A stretch of DNA of 64,000 nucleotides, taken from the NCBI GenBank assembly GCA_900169235.1, contig FWCC01000009.1, forward strand, positions 1-64,000, read 5' to 3'. Under the pieces are notes generated by a model that had not been told where the DNA came from, did not search any database, and saw only the letters and a program-made list of their open reading frames with translations. This stretch comes from Zarea fungicola. Its lineage: Eukaryota > Ascomycota > Sordariomycetes > Hypocreales > Cordycipitaceae. A program made the translations under genes and the position numbers. Shown here piece by piece: positions 45,151 through 56,865 of this stretch. Each line of letters begins with the position of its first letter. The stretch's first letter is position 1.

Positions 45151-45825
45151 GTTGAATGTGTGGTGGAATGGGATGACAAGAGAGCAGTATTAACACAGTT
45201 TTGAAAGAAGAAGAAGAATACAAGACAATGAAACAGTCCTAGTATGCAAAGAAGAAGGAGAAAGAGAGACGGTCGAGATGGTGATAGGGAGTCAATTGGG
45301 AAGCGGGACGAGGGCGCTGCTCTTAAAGCCTATGCGCGGCCACAAGAGTTTGGCTCGGGTTCGACAATTTCAAGACGCTGCCCACTTTCCTCCGCCCCTG
45401 AGTGGTGGGCTGGCAATCAAAAAAGCAGCAATGGTTGGCTTGTGATGCGCCAGCTAAGCCTCTTTGGGACTATAATCTTGATTTGGACGCCACAAAGCCT
45501 CGATGCAGCAGGCGGTGAATCCGGTTCGTACGAATACGAATCCGAATGGCGTGCAAAAAAATTCCAAACATATGTTTATTGATAACCCTTGCAGTAGCGT
45601 CTTTTTGTGTAGCGGCGTTGGTGGGCAAGTGGGCTGCATTGAGGCGGTGCTGCTGTGGTGCAGCTGGGGTCCAGATGTGGCACAGCTGTGGCTGACACGA
45701 GTGGCAACGACTCGTTAGTAATCACATATTTTTCTAAAGCAGCCCTCCATCGACATGCATCGCGATACCAAGTAATTTGACCTCATTCACCACAGTTGTC
45801 CTCACAATCACGACGGACCGCCATC
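45151..45825. promoter_or_regulatory. divergent promoter between ERG6 and SLT11
   Basis: A 675-bp gap lies between the ATG of ERG6 (minus) and the ATG of SLT11 (plus). It has AG-rich tracts near 45,200-45,270 and no coding sequence I can support. No sterol-regulatory element was recognised with certainty. Confidence 0.5.
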
Positions 45826-47001
45826 ATGCCTCCGCAAATCAAGCAAGATCTAAACCGCTCTGGTTGGGAGTCTACTGACTTTCCATCCGTCTGCGAAAAC
45901 TGCCTGCCAGAAAACCCATACGTCAAGATGCTCAAAGAAGACTATGGCGCCGAATGCAAATTGGTAAGCTCAACTTTTGAATGATGCAGCCCGGAAAAAA
46001 AAAAACTAACACATATAATCTAGTGCACACGACCCTTTACGATATTCAGCTGGAGTGCGACCCGCGCGCAGGGCCGTCGCAAGACCACCATGATTTGCTT
46101 GACCTGCGCACGACTCAAGAACTGCTGCCAGAGCTGCATGCTCGATCTGTCATTTGGTCTTCCCATCGCCGTTCGCGACGCCGCACTCAAAATGGTTGCA
46201 CCGGGCCCACAATCCGACATTAACCGAGAATACTTTGCGCAAAATAACGAGAAGCTCATCGAAGAAGGCAAAGGCACCGAAGGCTACGAACAGACAGACG
46301 AAAAGGCGCGCGAGCTGCTGCGACGGCTCGCAGCCAGCAAGCCCTACTTTCGCAAGGGACGGACGGTTGACGAGTCTGAGCTGGCCGGCGCTAGTACTAG
46401 TACCGGAGGCAATGCTGCTGTCGGGGCTGGTGTTGGAGGACCTGGACCGATCCGAACGAGAGACTCAAAAGCCGCACGGGCTGCTGGAGCAAGAACAGGA
46501 AGCGGCAAGGGCCGCGCAGCATTTCCCAGTGCAGCGCAGCTACCGCCTAGCCCTCGCGACTGGCTACCCCCGGATGATACCAACATCATGTCCCTGTTTG
46601 TGACGGGAGTGGAGGATGACTTGCCAGAGTTCAAGATTCGTGACTTTTTCAAGGCCCACGGCAAAATTAAGAGTCTTGTATGCTCGCACATGTCGCACTG
46701 CGCATTTGTCAACTACGAGACGAGAGAGGCGGCGGAAAAGGCGGCGGCTGCCTGCCAGGGTCGTGCTGTCATTGCTGGTTGCCCCCTGCGCATCCGCTGG
46801 GGACAACCCAAGGCCATTGGCACCATGGATAAGGAACAGCGTACGCAGATGCTGCGCGACGCACGCATTCGACAAGCGTCGAGGGCACAACAACAGAGAG
46901 CCATCGAAGGAGGAGAGTCGTCATCGTCGGCGACAGCACCAGTGGCGGCACCACCTGGAGGCGAAGATGCGCCAACCTATGCCAGTCTGGCTGGCGAATA
47001 A
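45826..47001 (+). CDS. SLT11: pre-mRNA splicing factor Slt11/Ecm2 (RBM22-like)
   Basis: Two exons (45826-45963 and 46024-47001) encode 371 residues. The N-terminal part has zinc-binding cysteine pairs typical of RBM22/Slt11: VCENCLP, CKLCTRPF and CLTCARLKNCCQSC. A central zinc-finger/linker follows (DLSFGLPIAVRD, and ASKPYFRKGR). An RRM at about residues 195-270 contains SLFVTGVEDDLPEFKIRDFF, CAFVNYETREAAEKAA and PLRIRWGQPKA. The protein works in the spliceosome (NTC-related complex), contacting U6/U2 RNA during activation. A Gly/Ala-rich linker (about 135-175) precedes the RRM. It converges on MZM1 with 217 bp between stops. Confidence 0.92.
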
Positions 47002-47218
47002 AGACACGGCGGCCTCGCAAGTCTGAAGCAAGAAATCAGAAATCGATTTATAAAGCATTTCGGCGTTTGGGTGGCATTGAATACAAAAGGGTTAGGATTT
47101 TCGCTGGTACAAGCAGAATACAGTATACCTGGACAGGAGGGTATCATTAGCGTCTAATTGTCATGATTATATAGTACAGGGCTTTTCTAATTATACAGGA
47201 ATTCTCTTGAAAAACACT

Positions 47219-47677
47219 TTATCGCGAGGAGCAGCATCCACCTCCGGACACGCCGGCGCCGGCCATCTTTATGCTCTCATTATCGCCTCGCTCCGTGTGC
47301 TCGTGAATTCGTAGTTCTAAGACAAGGCTATTAGTAGCTGGCCATCTTGTCTCTTTGTCCGTATCAACCTGTGCTCTGACTTACTGTACATGCCATCATC
47401 TCCCTCCGCCTTTTTGCCCTGCACCAGGTTTTGGCGGAGAAATGTGGCCACCTCGGTGGCATGCGTGATGCCTGCACTAACGCTGGCATCGTTGGGATCG
47501 AGACTCTTGTTATTTCTGAATTCGTTTCGGATCTGGCTCTGGGCGGCAAGGAGAACGGGGGCATCGCCTATTTTCACATGGTTAGAGCTGGTTCGCCCTG
47601 CGACAGCTGGAGGAAATACCTTGAAAGGCAATGCGAGCCGCGCGCATGAGATTTCTGTACGCAACGAGCGCCGCCAT
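47219..47677 (-). CDS. MZM1: mitochondrial zinc maintenance protein Mzm1 (LYRM7-like)
   Basis: Three exons (47677-47620, 47567-47385, 47316-47219) encode 112 residues. The N-terminus MAALVAYRNLMRAARIAF is the LYR-type helix. LLAAQSQIRNEFRNNKSLDP follows, then ATEVATFLRQNLVQGKK, the canonical Mzm1 pattern, and a C-terminal tail GGGCC. LYR proteins of this type chaperone Rieske iron-sulfur protein insertion into complex III in the mitochondrial matrix. Only the three-exon splice produces this protein; the unspliced frame reads through intron 1. It sits head to head with zuotin. Confidence 0.88.
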
Positions 47678-47964
47678 TATGATGTCTAGGCGGGGAATGA
47701 AGCAACTTTAACTGATCGAGTTGGCCTTGTAGAAATTATGTCGATGCGCTGCCAAGTTGTTTAGTAGACAATGAAGCCGGAGGCCCAGTTCAGCCGGGTT
47801 CCGCCGCTGTTGGCCAGCCACAGCGCGCCAAAGCGCTCATGGGCACTATAATATCCGCCCCACCAAAAATCTTTTGCGCTGGAAGAAAAAAAAGACGCCC
47901 CCCACCACCACAATTTGTCCCTTGTATACCATCATTTGTTTTGCCATATATCAGACAAGAAAGA
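47678..47964. promoter_or_regulatory. 287-bp shared promoter of MZM1 and ZUO1
   Basis: The two ATGs point away from each other with only 287 bp between. Both promoters must fit here, which suggests shared control. It contains an A-run and a CCCCACCACC-type stretch near 47,890-47,920, close to the zuotin start. Confidence 0.6.
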
Positions 47965-49362
47965 ATGGCTTCCATCACTCCGGTTGAGCTGCCGCTGCCG
48001 GTCCTCACTGAGGGCTGGAGCGGCGAAAAGGACTTCAAGGCCATTGGCAAGCTGTCCGGCGCCACCCTGCGCAGCATCGAGCCTGTCGGCCCTCACTTCC
48101 TCGCCCACGCCCGTCGTGCCCGCCACAAGCGCACCTTTTCCGAGGATGACCGCATCCAGGCTCAGGAGAGCGCCAAGAAGGTTGAGGATGGCGAGGAGAG
48201 CGAGGAGTCTGAGGACGAGGACGCCATGCTCCTCGCCCGTGAGGCCAAGGACTGGAAGGTGAGACGACATTCAGAAAAGTAAAAATAAAATAAATAAATT
48301 TACTAACGACTTGAATAGACCCAGGACCACTACAAGGTCCTCGGCATCTCCAAGTACCGCTGGAGAGCCACCGAGGAGCAGATTAAAAAGGCCCACCGCA
48401 AGAAGGTCCTGAAGCACCACCCCGATAAGAAGGCCGCCTCCGGCAAGACCGAGGACGACCAGTTCTTCAAGTGCATCCAAAAGGCCACCGACATCCTCCT
48501 CGACCCCACCAAGAGACGCCAGTACGACTCCGTCGACGAGGAGGCCGAGGTCGAGGCCCCCAACAAGAAGCAGCTCGCCAAGGGCGACTACTACAAGCTC
48601 TGGAGCAAGGTCTTCAAGGCCGAAGGCCGCTTCTCCAAGCTGCACCCCGTCCCCTCGTTTGGCAGCGCCGACGCCACCAAGGAGCAGGTCGAGGAGTTTT
48701 ACAACTTCTGGTACAGCTTCGAGAGCTGGCGCTCCTTTGAGTACCTCGACGAGGACGTCCCCGACGACGGCGAGAGCCGCGACCAGAAGCGCCACGTCGA
48801 GCGCAAGAACACCAACGCCCGCAAGAAGAAGAAGGCCGAGGACAACGTGCGCCTGCGCAAGCTCGTCGATGACGCCCAGGCCGGCGACGAGCGCATCAAG
48901 CGCTTCCGCCAGGAGGCCAACGCCAGCAAGAACAAGAAGCGCCTCGAGCGTGAGGCCGCCGAAAAGGCTGCCAAGGAGGAGGCCGAAGCCAAGGCTGCCG
49001 CCGAGGCCAAGGCTGCTGCTGAAGCCGAGGCTACCGCCAAGGCCGACCGCGAGAGCTCCAAAAAGGCAAAGGAGGCGGCCAAGAACGCCGTCAAGAAGAA
49101 CAAGCGTGTGCTCAAGGGCTCCGTCAAGGACGCCAACTACTTTGCCACTGGCGGTGATGCCAGCGCTGCGCAGATTGACGCTGTCCTCGGTGATGTCGAG
49201 CTCATCCAGGGCAAGATTGATCCCGATGAGATTGCTGCGCTGGCTGGCAAGCTCAACGGCCTGACTGTCGCCGACAAGATCAAGACTGTCTGGAGCGACG
49301 AGGTCAAGCGCCTCGTCGGTACCGGCAAGCTCAAGGATGGCGAGGCCAAGAGCTTTGATTAA
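47965..49362 (+). CDS. ZUO1: zuotin, ribosome-associated J-protein
   Basis: Two exons (47965-48258 and 48319-49362) encode 445 residues. The N-terminal part is acidic (EDGEESEESEDEDA). The J domain at about residues 99-170 contains DHYKVLGISKYRW, the invariant HPD in KHHPDKK and DPTKRRQYD. A zuotin homology domain follows (KGDYYKLWSKVF, FYNFWYSFESWRSF), then a long charged Ala/Lys/Glu helix that lies across the ribosome, and a C-terminal bundle. With Ssz1 it forms the ribosome-associated complex (RAC), stimulating Ssb Hsp70 on nascent chains. The middle helix is extremely Ala-Glu-Lys-rich. Confidence 0.94.
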
Positions 49363-49840
49363 ATTGGATCACATATATACGTTTTTAGACTGCAAACAAC
49401 GGTTACACAAAAGTAGACAGGATTGATGAATATTTTACGTACGTCAATTAGTCATGTCAATATAGCGCAAATAGACTGTACGCACGCAACACCACTAAGA
49501 AAGTGCCAATGATAACCGTGACGGCTACCAGTGTATTAACCTGGGTGTGTATGAGCGTCTGGACAAGATTTCCTCCGCTCACCGGCTTTCACAGCTGTTC
49601 TCGCCGCTGTACAGAGTTGCATCATTGACCAACAATCTCGAGGCGCTGAAAAAGGACATATTTGTCATACCTGCAGCGCCTCCTGTATAATGCCCAGCAA
49701 GCGGAAAAACAAAGTCTACGTCGCTGTCTTGAAAGGCGATCCCGCGGACTTTTACAAGTATAGGCATAGGCCAGACACATGAGACCTACTGCTGTGCAGT
49801 CTAGCTGTCGTGATATACAAAACATGTCAACTCGGCGCTG
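49363..49840. other. intergenic between zuotin and the APH-type gene
   Basis: No supported gene. Both flanking genes end here (convergent), so it should hold their terminators. Confidence 0.5.
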
Positions 49841-50721
49841 CTAAGCTTTTCGCCACTTTGACATGGCCGTGTAAGTAACCAGTTCACTATGATACGGCTC
49901 AGGGAAGATGATGTCGGCGTATTCTTTCCAGTCGCCTTCAGCGGGCCGTTCAAAGAACTTGGCAAGCCCCCAATATTCTGGGTACCATCCGGTTTCTTCC
50001 CAATCAACAATGCCGGAAATTTTACCGTCTTGAATCAAGATGTTCCTCGGCGTGAGATCCCCATGAGTAAAAACAATCCGATGGTCGACTCTAAGCTGAG
50101 AATGGAATGCGGCACGCAGCCGAGACGGGATCTGCCTGAAGAGCGTTGAATCCAAGTCGGCATTAAATTCTGCCTCATCCTTGCAGATTGGTCCACGGTA
50201 CGTAAAGCGCGCCCGCGTATCCCGGATTCCGGTTCCGTCGCAGCAGCCGACGCAATCTGGAGGGGGCTCCAGCTCTCGCATCCGCTTGACTATATCGTGC
50301 AGCTGCTGAGCCGTGTTGGTCTTCTGCTCATCAGGCATGCTAGGCCATAGCTTTTCAAGGGTCTGTCCTTGAAGAAAAGTCATGTGTATCTCCACTGCAT
50401 CATTGCTGCTGAACACGCCACGCAGCAGAGGAGCTGGGATGCCCGCCCCAGAAGCGACCTTGAGCGCTTCGGCTTCCGCAGGAGATATGTGTGGCCCTGA
50501 CTTGACGACAGTTTTGTCAGGTTTGAGAAGGACTTTTCGCGCTGCACTTTTATACAAAACTACGGAATCTGAAGGGAGCTGGTTAAAAAAGAAGAGCTAC
50601 TCGGCGCGGGCAACTCCCCATGGGCAAAGAGGCCCAACGTACCTGGCTCAACTTCGTCCTCAGATTCGCCTGTATTTGAACTGCTGGTCTCGGCATTTGC
50701 CTTTGTTAATTGCCACGACAT
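49841..50721 (-). CDS. APH/choline-kinase-fold phosphotransferase
   Basis: Two exons (50721-50643 and 50568-49841) encode 268 residues. Family hallmarks: the catalytic loop HGDLTPRNILI at about residue 194 (H-x-D-x-x-x-x-N) and the metal-binding segment GIVDWEETGWYPEYW. An N-lobe Lys segment is near TVVKSGPHIS. This is the aminoglycoside phosphotransferase-like kinase fold that is greatly expanded in fungi. There is no signal peptide, and the substrate is unknown. The 74-nt intron joins a short acidic first exon (GESEDEVEP) to the kinase lobe; the start codon choice rests on this exon. A resistance function should not be assumed. Confidence 0.82.
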
Positions 50722-52598
50722 GGACGCGAGTGTGCTATGTATGAGATGGCGGGCGCGATTAAACCTATACAGAGCTGATTATTGAAATAAGAACCATGTT
50801 AGAAGATGTTGTAATAGTGGTACACAGCAGAGACTCTATTGTTGACTTTAGGGGCTGGGAATCTAGTTGTTCCGTCCTGGTGCAACTAACTAACTGCGGC
50901 TGTACCAAGGTGGCTTGGACGTGCGCTCAAATGCAACATTCCGCCAAATCATCCCTTCACTTTCGAAGCCGAGAATGGAATGCGGCACGCAGTTACAACA
51001 AAGCATTCTTCGAGTTAAATAATTTTAATGTGGTAGCGTTACATGAAATTGGACAATAGGGGCACTGCGGAGTACATCACGGACCAACAGCAACACAGAC
51101 TGTACCAACAACATAGAACGGTAGTAATGCTAGAACAGCTACGTTATCAGTAACCTTGGCTTCCCACAAGATTTAGATACTAGGTAGCGCCTGCGACTAC
51201 GCCACGTGTGACTGGTGCGGCACTTGTGCGGAAGTCTCCCATCAGGGTGAGGTGACGCGGTGAGCCCCGACCGATATGCCATGGTAAAGAACAAGAGAAC
51301 CAGGACAAAGAATAAAGAGACGGAGAAAATTCAAAAATAGCCAGTAGGCAAGGTATCACGCGTTATTGCGCCATGAGATTGGGGTTGCTGTGCGCATTAA
51401 ATAAAGGTCCGCGGGCCGGAGTCCTGACCCATCTGTGGATGCAACGACCAGGTAACTGACTAGTTGACATTGCATGAGGGATGAGGAGAGAGCGCCAGTT
51501 ATCGCGACTAGACGACGGTTGATTTCCCCTTTGTCGCTCTATGACGGATCAAAAGTACTTCTTCACAAGTCTGAGAGACCTAGTGCAAGTCAGTACCGTC
51601 CTGCTCTCTAGGTCTACATTGAGTATATGGCCAAGGGTTGTAATTTATGCATCTCATGTAGCGGCGGCTGATTGGGGGTTAGATAAAGTTTGGACCCAGA
51701 TAAGCTACCCGTCGGTAGTCTAGCGAACCAACTGCTCCTTCGCCCGAGTCTTCCGGCTGGCTTTGGCGGCGCATCTTACCCTGCCAGGTGTGTAACGGAA
51801 AACGACACAACCGCTATAGTGCCGCGGCGGCAAACAACCAAGCAGATACAGGACGTGACTCTATGGCTTGATTGCGTCAGATGGATCAACAAGCGGACGT
51901 CTCTGTCATGCCCGTTGTTCAATTTGTCTAACACCATTTAAGGCTTTACCATATTCCAAACTAGTGCAAGCCAATACCCGAACTTAATTGCCTCTACTCC
52001 ACCAGGTGGTTAGTTCCCCGTTGCTTTGTTCCCCGGTGTTGGTTCGCCGCCGGCAGTTGGTAAGCCCTACTCTAGGACCCCCGCGCCACGTTCTGATAAA
52101 GCACAAACAAATCATTCAATATTACTTTACCTATGTATGTTAGTCACCAAACAGCCAAGCTTCTTTTTTAACGTTCTGTGGCCCCACCGCTCTTCATTCC
52201 TCATTCCCAGTGGTTCGGCATGAGTTCCGAATGCTGCCCCCACGACATGGCGTCAGCGAGTGGCACGGCTAAAAGGGTGCCGCCGGCCAACGAAGGTCTC
52301 TACCGGTGTATTGAGTTGATAAAACAGGCGGAAGTTGTCCTGGATTTCCATAATGAGGCGTGTTCGCCATCTCCAATTGACATTTCGTCATTCCGCCATA
52401 TTCTGATAAGATTAGTCTGAACACAATCAATTTCCCAACATGGATTAAACCCCACTGATCTCCCATGCAGGAGCCATGTTATTTATTAAGACATGGATCC
52501 CACCTGCACGCCCTTTAACGGTCGATCGTTGCAAATACCCCGATAGGCTCCGCGTTTCCACCATCACCACTACCACGTGGCAAGAGTGTACGGTCGCC
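50722..52598. other. 1.9-kb divergent intergenic region
   Basis: The stretch separates the APH-type gene (minus) and the NCS1 transporter (plus). Frames such as 52178-52420 carry no recognisable motif. It probably contains both promoters; no repeat element was defined. Confidence 0.5.
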
Positions 52599-54502
52599 AT
52601 GTTTAATCTAAAAGAACTCAAAGAAAAGCTGCAGGTGCCTGGTGATGAGGACCTCAAGGAGCAGACCGACGCATGGTGCAACCGCGACCTGATACCGTTG
52701 CCACCGAATCGCCGAACATGGGCGATATGGGCGTTTTTTGGATACTGGAGTTTGGATTTCATGAATGTTAGTCACCTACATTCCGCATTTTCACGGCGCT
52801 TGAGAAAGTGAAAAGGGACAACCAAAGAAAAGTCTAACTTGGCTCTAGATTGGCGCATGGCAAGCCCCTGGAGCATTCCTGGCTGAAGGTCTCTCCGTGC
52901 CGCAGACCATGGCCATTGTTGTCGTCTCTCGAATCACCACGGCAGCTTTTACCATGCTCATCGCCGCGTGCGGCTTGAAGTGGCATATTGGCTTTACTGT
53001 ACAGAGCCGAATTAGCTGGGGCCACCGCGGCAGTTTTATCCCACTGATACAGCGCGTCTTTCTCAACTTTATCTGGACGGCGTACCAATGTGAGTCTACT
53101 TGAAGAAGAATTTCCTGGAAATATTGGGCATCTGTGACTGATATTTCGATACAGGCTGGGTTGGTGGACGTCTAGTTGAAGTCTGCCTCACGGCGATTTG
53201 GCCCTCATTCGACACCTGGAATACGTTCCCAGAGAGCTTCCCGGCTACAACGGCCCAATTTATGGGCTACGTCATCTTCTGGCTATTTTCATTGCCTTTT
53301 CTGCTGGTCCGTCCTGAGAGATTTGGGTTTGTCTTTCGATGGATCATCAGCGGCTGTGCAATTGCCATGTTTGTCGTCTTGGGTTTGTTTCTACTCCGTA
53401 TCATTCCCATAAAATCTCTTTACTAATAAATTTTTTAGTTTGGATCTTATCCATTGCCAAAGGCGTTGGCCCCATCTTTTACCAAGAAAACACCGTAGCG
53501 TCCAGTGGAGGCAAGTTCAACACTGGCTGGCTCATTGCTGGCGGCATCATCACGGCTACTGGAGGCACCGCCGCCGGCATCACCAACGCATCCGATTTCG
53601 GCCGATATGGCAAGTCGCGCCGCATCTACAGCCTGGCCACATTCCTCAGCGCTGTCCTTGTCGGCAGCATTATTGGCCTGGTGGGCCTCACCGCGACGGC
53701 CGCCGGGCAAAAGGCGTACGGCGTCGTGTACTGGAACCCCCCTGACCTGTTCATGAAGATGATGGATAGCGGCCACGGCAGCGCAAAGTCACGCGCGGGC
53801 ATCTTTATTGTCTGTCTTCTTTTGCTGCTCACCAACATGTTCCAGAACATTTGCGGCAACGCCGTCGCCGGCGGCATCGACCTGAGCGGACTCTGGCCGC
53901 GGTACATCAACATTCGCCGTGGCGCTTTCCTCACATTTCTATTTGCGTGGGTTGTTCAGCCATGGCAGCTGATTAACAGGGCGACGACGTTTCTGACGGT
54001 CCTGAGCTCCTTTGGTGTATTCCTGGGACCTCTGATTGGCATCATGGCTGCGGACTACTACCTGATTCGCCGACGGAAGCTGAAGCTACATGACCTGTAC
54101 TTTGCGCATTCCTCCTACTGGTTCACTGGCGGCTTCAACTGGCGTGTCTTCCCTGCCTGGATAATAGGGTGGGCTCCTCTTCTCCCTGGTCTCATCATGA
54201 GTGTCAACCCAAAGGTGAAGCAGGTCGATGGTCTTCTCAAACTGTACACTCTCAACTTCTTTGTTGGTAAGTTTTATGCACGCAAGGGATGAGGATGAAT
54301 TACAATGCTAACAAAAGGCTTAGGGTTCCTTGTAAGCTTCACCATATTTTACGGGATCAATACTGTATTCCCCCCTCCACTGGCGGGTACATTTGATGAA
54401 TATGACTACTACGGGACATTTACCGAAGCCGAGGCAAGACGCATCGGCGTATCGACTGAAGCTACTCAGGCCGTCAAGATTGAAAAAGAAGCTACTGCAT
54501 AG
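52599..54502 (+). CDS. NCS1 nucleobase/allantoin-type permease (Fur subfamily)
   Basis: Five exons (52599-52766, 52849-53089, 53155-53382, 53439-54266, 54324-54502) encode 547 residues. The Fur-type entry motif is NRDLIPLPPNRRTWAIW. Helix 1 follows with FFGYWSLDFMNIGAWQAPGA, then about twelve membrane helices in all, including the AKGVGPIFYQENT and GGIDLSGLWPRYINIRRGAF segments. The acidic cytosolic tail ends EKEATA. NCS1 carriers co-transport uracil, allantoin, uridine, nicotinamide riboside or thiamine with a cation across the plasma membrane. The exact substrate cannot be read from sequence. The start at 52599 is preferred over an in-frame ATG at 52476 because the extension is unlike the family. 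Confidence 0.88.
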
Positions 54503-55195
54503 AATTTAGAAACAAAATCTGAATTTAATTACACTTTCGATAACTTGTACTGCTTGTACTGCTTGTTGGTAGAATGGGACTGTGTTTCGCTGCCGGACTG
54601 CAGATTGAAGCCGCTCATTCTGCGTGTCTTTGTAGACAAGTGTGTCCTCGTATATATAAAAGAGTTTACACAAGCTCAACCCATATTTTTTTAGTTTTAG
54701 AATGTATTTAATTAATTATTTAATTTGATTCTTCTCGCTTTCTTGATGCTTCCTGTTCCACCTCTTTCACATTTCTTTGTAAAGGCCCTCCTCTGCCGCA
54801 GTCATTCGGCTATAGGCATGGTGGTTAAAAACTGCACAGAGAGGCCATGGGTCTATATCTGCGCTTGGTTATCAGAAATGTGGAAAGAAAAAGTATTGAG
54901 TTATGTAATTGTGTTGCATCTCGGAGCCTTATAGTTGTTGTACAAGAGCTTGGCATTCGGCCTTATCCGTAGACGGGAGCATCCTTCAGCCTGGGTTGCC
55001 ACTCTCCTGCAGAAACTCTGCATGGCTTACTGAGGAAAGTCAGGCGACGACCCAGCAATCTTGGCAACTGGAAACTTACTTGATATGAGCTGTTCCGAAG
55101 TGCTTTCCGGCTCGGTTTATTCCTCATGCGCATTGCGCCCGCATTAGAGTGTGGACATCATCTAACAAGTCGCCGAGGTTGGTGGTAGCCTCTCA
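54503..55195. other. intergenic, no supported gene
   Basis: This contains the 3' region of the transporter and the upstream region of the next secreted-protein gene. A 69-codon plus frame at 54725-54934 has no motif. Confidence 0.5.
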
Positions 55196-55202
55196 ATATA
55201 AA
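55196..55202 (+). promoter_or_regulatory. TATA-like box of the 78-aa secreted protein gene
   Basis: ATATAAA lies 107 bases upstream of the ATG at 55309; an A/C-rich leader follows. Confidence 0.45.
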
Positions 55203-55308
55203 GACAACAGGCTATCTGCCAATTTACTGGGAATAATTAGCAAGAAATCCTCATACTCTTTTCGCATCAGCTTAAAAACACATACAAACTTTCTCACACA
55301 CCATTAAA

Positions 55309-55545
55309 ATGAAGTTCGCCATTGCCGTCGTCGCCCTCGCCACCAGTGTTCTGGCCGGCCCTTTCATCGGCACCAACTGCGGCAACAACTACGGCCAGGA
55401 GCTGTGCTGCGACACGGGTGCCGGCAATCAAAACGCCGTCGTCGGCGTCTGCAACGACCGGCACGTCTGGGCCACCCGCCAAGTCTGCGGCGGCCGCTTC
55501 TGCTGCGCCAACAAGCCCAACGGCGGCGCCTACTGCAAATGCTAA
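55309..55545 (+). CDS. small secreted cysteine-rich protein (78 aa)
   Basis: A single exon. Residues 1-16 (MKFAIAVVALATSVLA) are a signal peptide. The mature ~62 residues contain nine cysteines in the order C, CC, C, C, CC, C, C, separated by Gly/Asn-rich loops, and end in CKC. The odd number leaves one cysteine free or intermolecular. Codons are strongly GC-ending, which with the A/C-rich leader suggests high expression. No family was recognised; it is hydrophobin-like in size but lacks the hydrophobin spacing. It could be an effector or antimicrobial protein, but function is unknown. Confidence 0.78.
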   Translation: MKFAIAVVALATSVLAGPFIGTNCGNNYGQELCCDTGAGNQNAVVGVCNDRHVWATRQVCGGRFCCANKPNGGAYCKC

Positions 55546-56150
55546 ACGACACTTTATTTTTCTTTTCAAACTACATGTATATAAGCAAGAAAGAGACCGG
55601 ATTGGTCTGTATTGGACAATGTGCTGTATTCTTCTCAGAATACGAAACGGCATATCGTGTCTGGCTACCATTGGACTATCGCTAGCGGGGGCGAAACTCA
55701 TACTCGAAGCCTATTAGTATCGAAGATGCCATCGAGAACGGTCCTGTGATGGCTCAGGTAGCGAACTATATTCAAGTCATAGATAGGGCTGTATTTAGAA
55801 ACCCATGAGTCCATATCAAAACCGCCATGCGTCAGTATCAAATGCCACGTGATATGCATGCAGGCCTCACCACCTTGAACGCATGCATGCATGCCCAACC
55901 ACTGAGCATAACTTTCGACCTTGCTTTATTCCCTCAACCGGATATCTTTCCCTCTCAAATACTCAATATCTTGCTAGCAACTCAGTTAGGCATCGATCAC
56001 GATTTGCACATCTCCCTGGCCAACATCGAAAGACTGCGCGTATTTTTCCTGCTTCGCTAGCAATTCCTCATTCCTACATTTACGGCAAGATCGAGATATT
56101 GCATACTTGAAGCACATCATTTCAATAGACTCTTGGAAGTACATTGAATT
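55546..56150. other. intergenic, no supported gene
   Basis: Overlapping short plus-strand frames at 55,830-56,110 have no motif. A GCATGCATGCATGC string near 55,878-55,892 is self-complementary. Confidence 0.45.
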
Positions 56151-56539
56151 ATGGTGTTCACTCAGTTTTCAGAATCATCGGCGATTGTCGCCCTCATTAA
56201 AGGTCAGTCTGAAAAGCGATTCCCCACATTGCTCCATGCTATGCTAACGGTATCGAGTCGCCAGCAAATATGCAGGTGCTAAGTCCTTTCTTAGAGACTG
56301 AAGTTATCACATACAGTGCTGAAAATGGCGACATGTGTGCCTGCGTCATTCAAAAGCCTAGTGCTGATCATATTCGTCAGAATGGCAGTTTCCGGCCGGC
56401 TGTGCTGCTTAAGAAAGTGCCCGAGGACACTTGTTCGACCAACCAGAATAGCGAGTCTTTCATACTTGGGGAGCTATTAAAGGAGACGCAGACTCGGGCA
56501 AATATAGTATTGAAGGATATATCAGCAAGCACTGAGTAA
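56151..56539 (+). CDS. possible small two-exon gene of unknown function
   Basis: Exon 1 (56151-56202) and exon 2 (56265-56539) join in frame to give 108 residues. The 62-nt intron has a GTCAGT donor, a perfect GCTAACG branch point and a CCAG acceptor, which is better than chance. The product is acidic and hydrophilic (for example LLKETQTRANIVLKDIS), with no signal peptide or recognised domain. It could be a genuine lineage-specific gene or a decayed fragment. Confidence 0.35.
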
Positions 56540-56865
56540 TATAATAACCATATGCTGATGTATTATGCTTCTTTTGGAAGTTCTGTTAAACCAATACAAT
56601 CACCATGCTAGCATAAAATCAATATATGAGTGGCTAGTTCTTTCGTGCTATAGTATCCATAGACTTTTGGGCCAGTACACTACAGTGACCCTCGCCAGTA
56701 ATATGTTATGTTTATAGAATTGTTAGAAGAAGGGATGGAATATTACTACTTGAACAAAGAGCACGTATCTAAATGCGGACAAAATACTTCCATCTATCCA
56801 TCAATTCTGTCTTTAACTCATTGCCAACTGATAGAAAACGCATGATCGCCCCAATCTCTCATTCA
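56540..56865. other. intergenic, no supported gene
   Basis: An AT-leaning gap between the possible small gene and the 3' end of the hydrolase gene. No feature is supported in it. Confidence 0.5.

Noticed and set aside
48271..48795. 174-codon minus-strand frame opposite zuotin
   Set aside because: The Leu/Val/Gly-rich product is the complement of Lys/Glu-rich zuotin codons.
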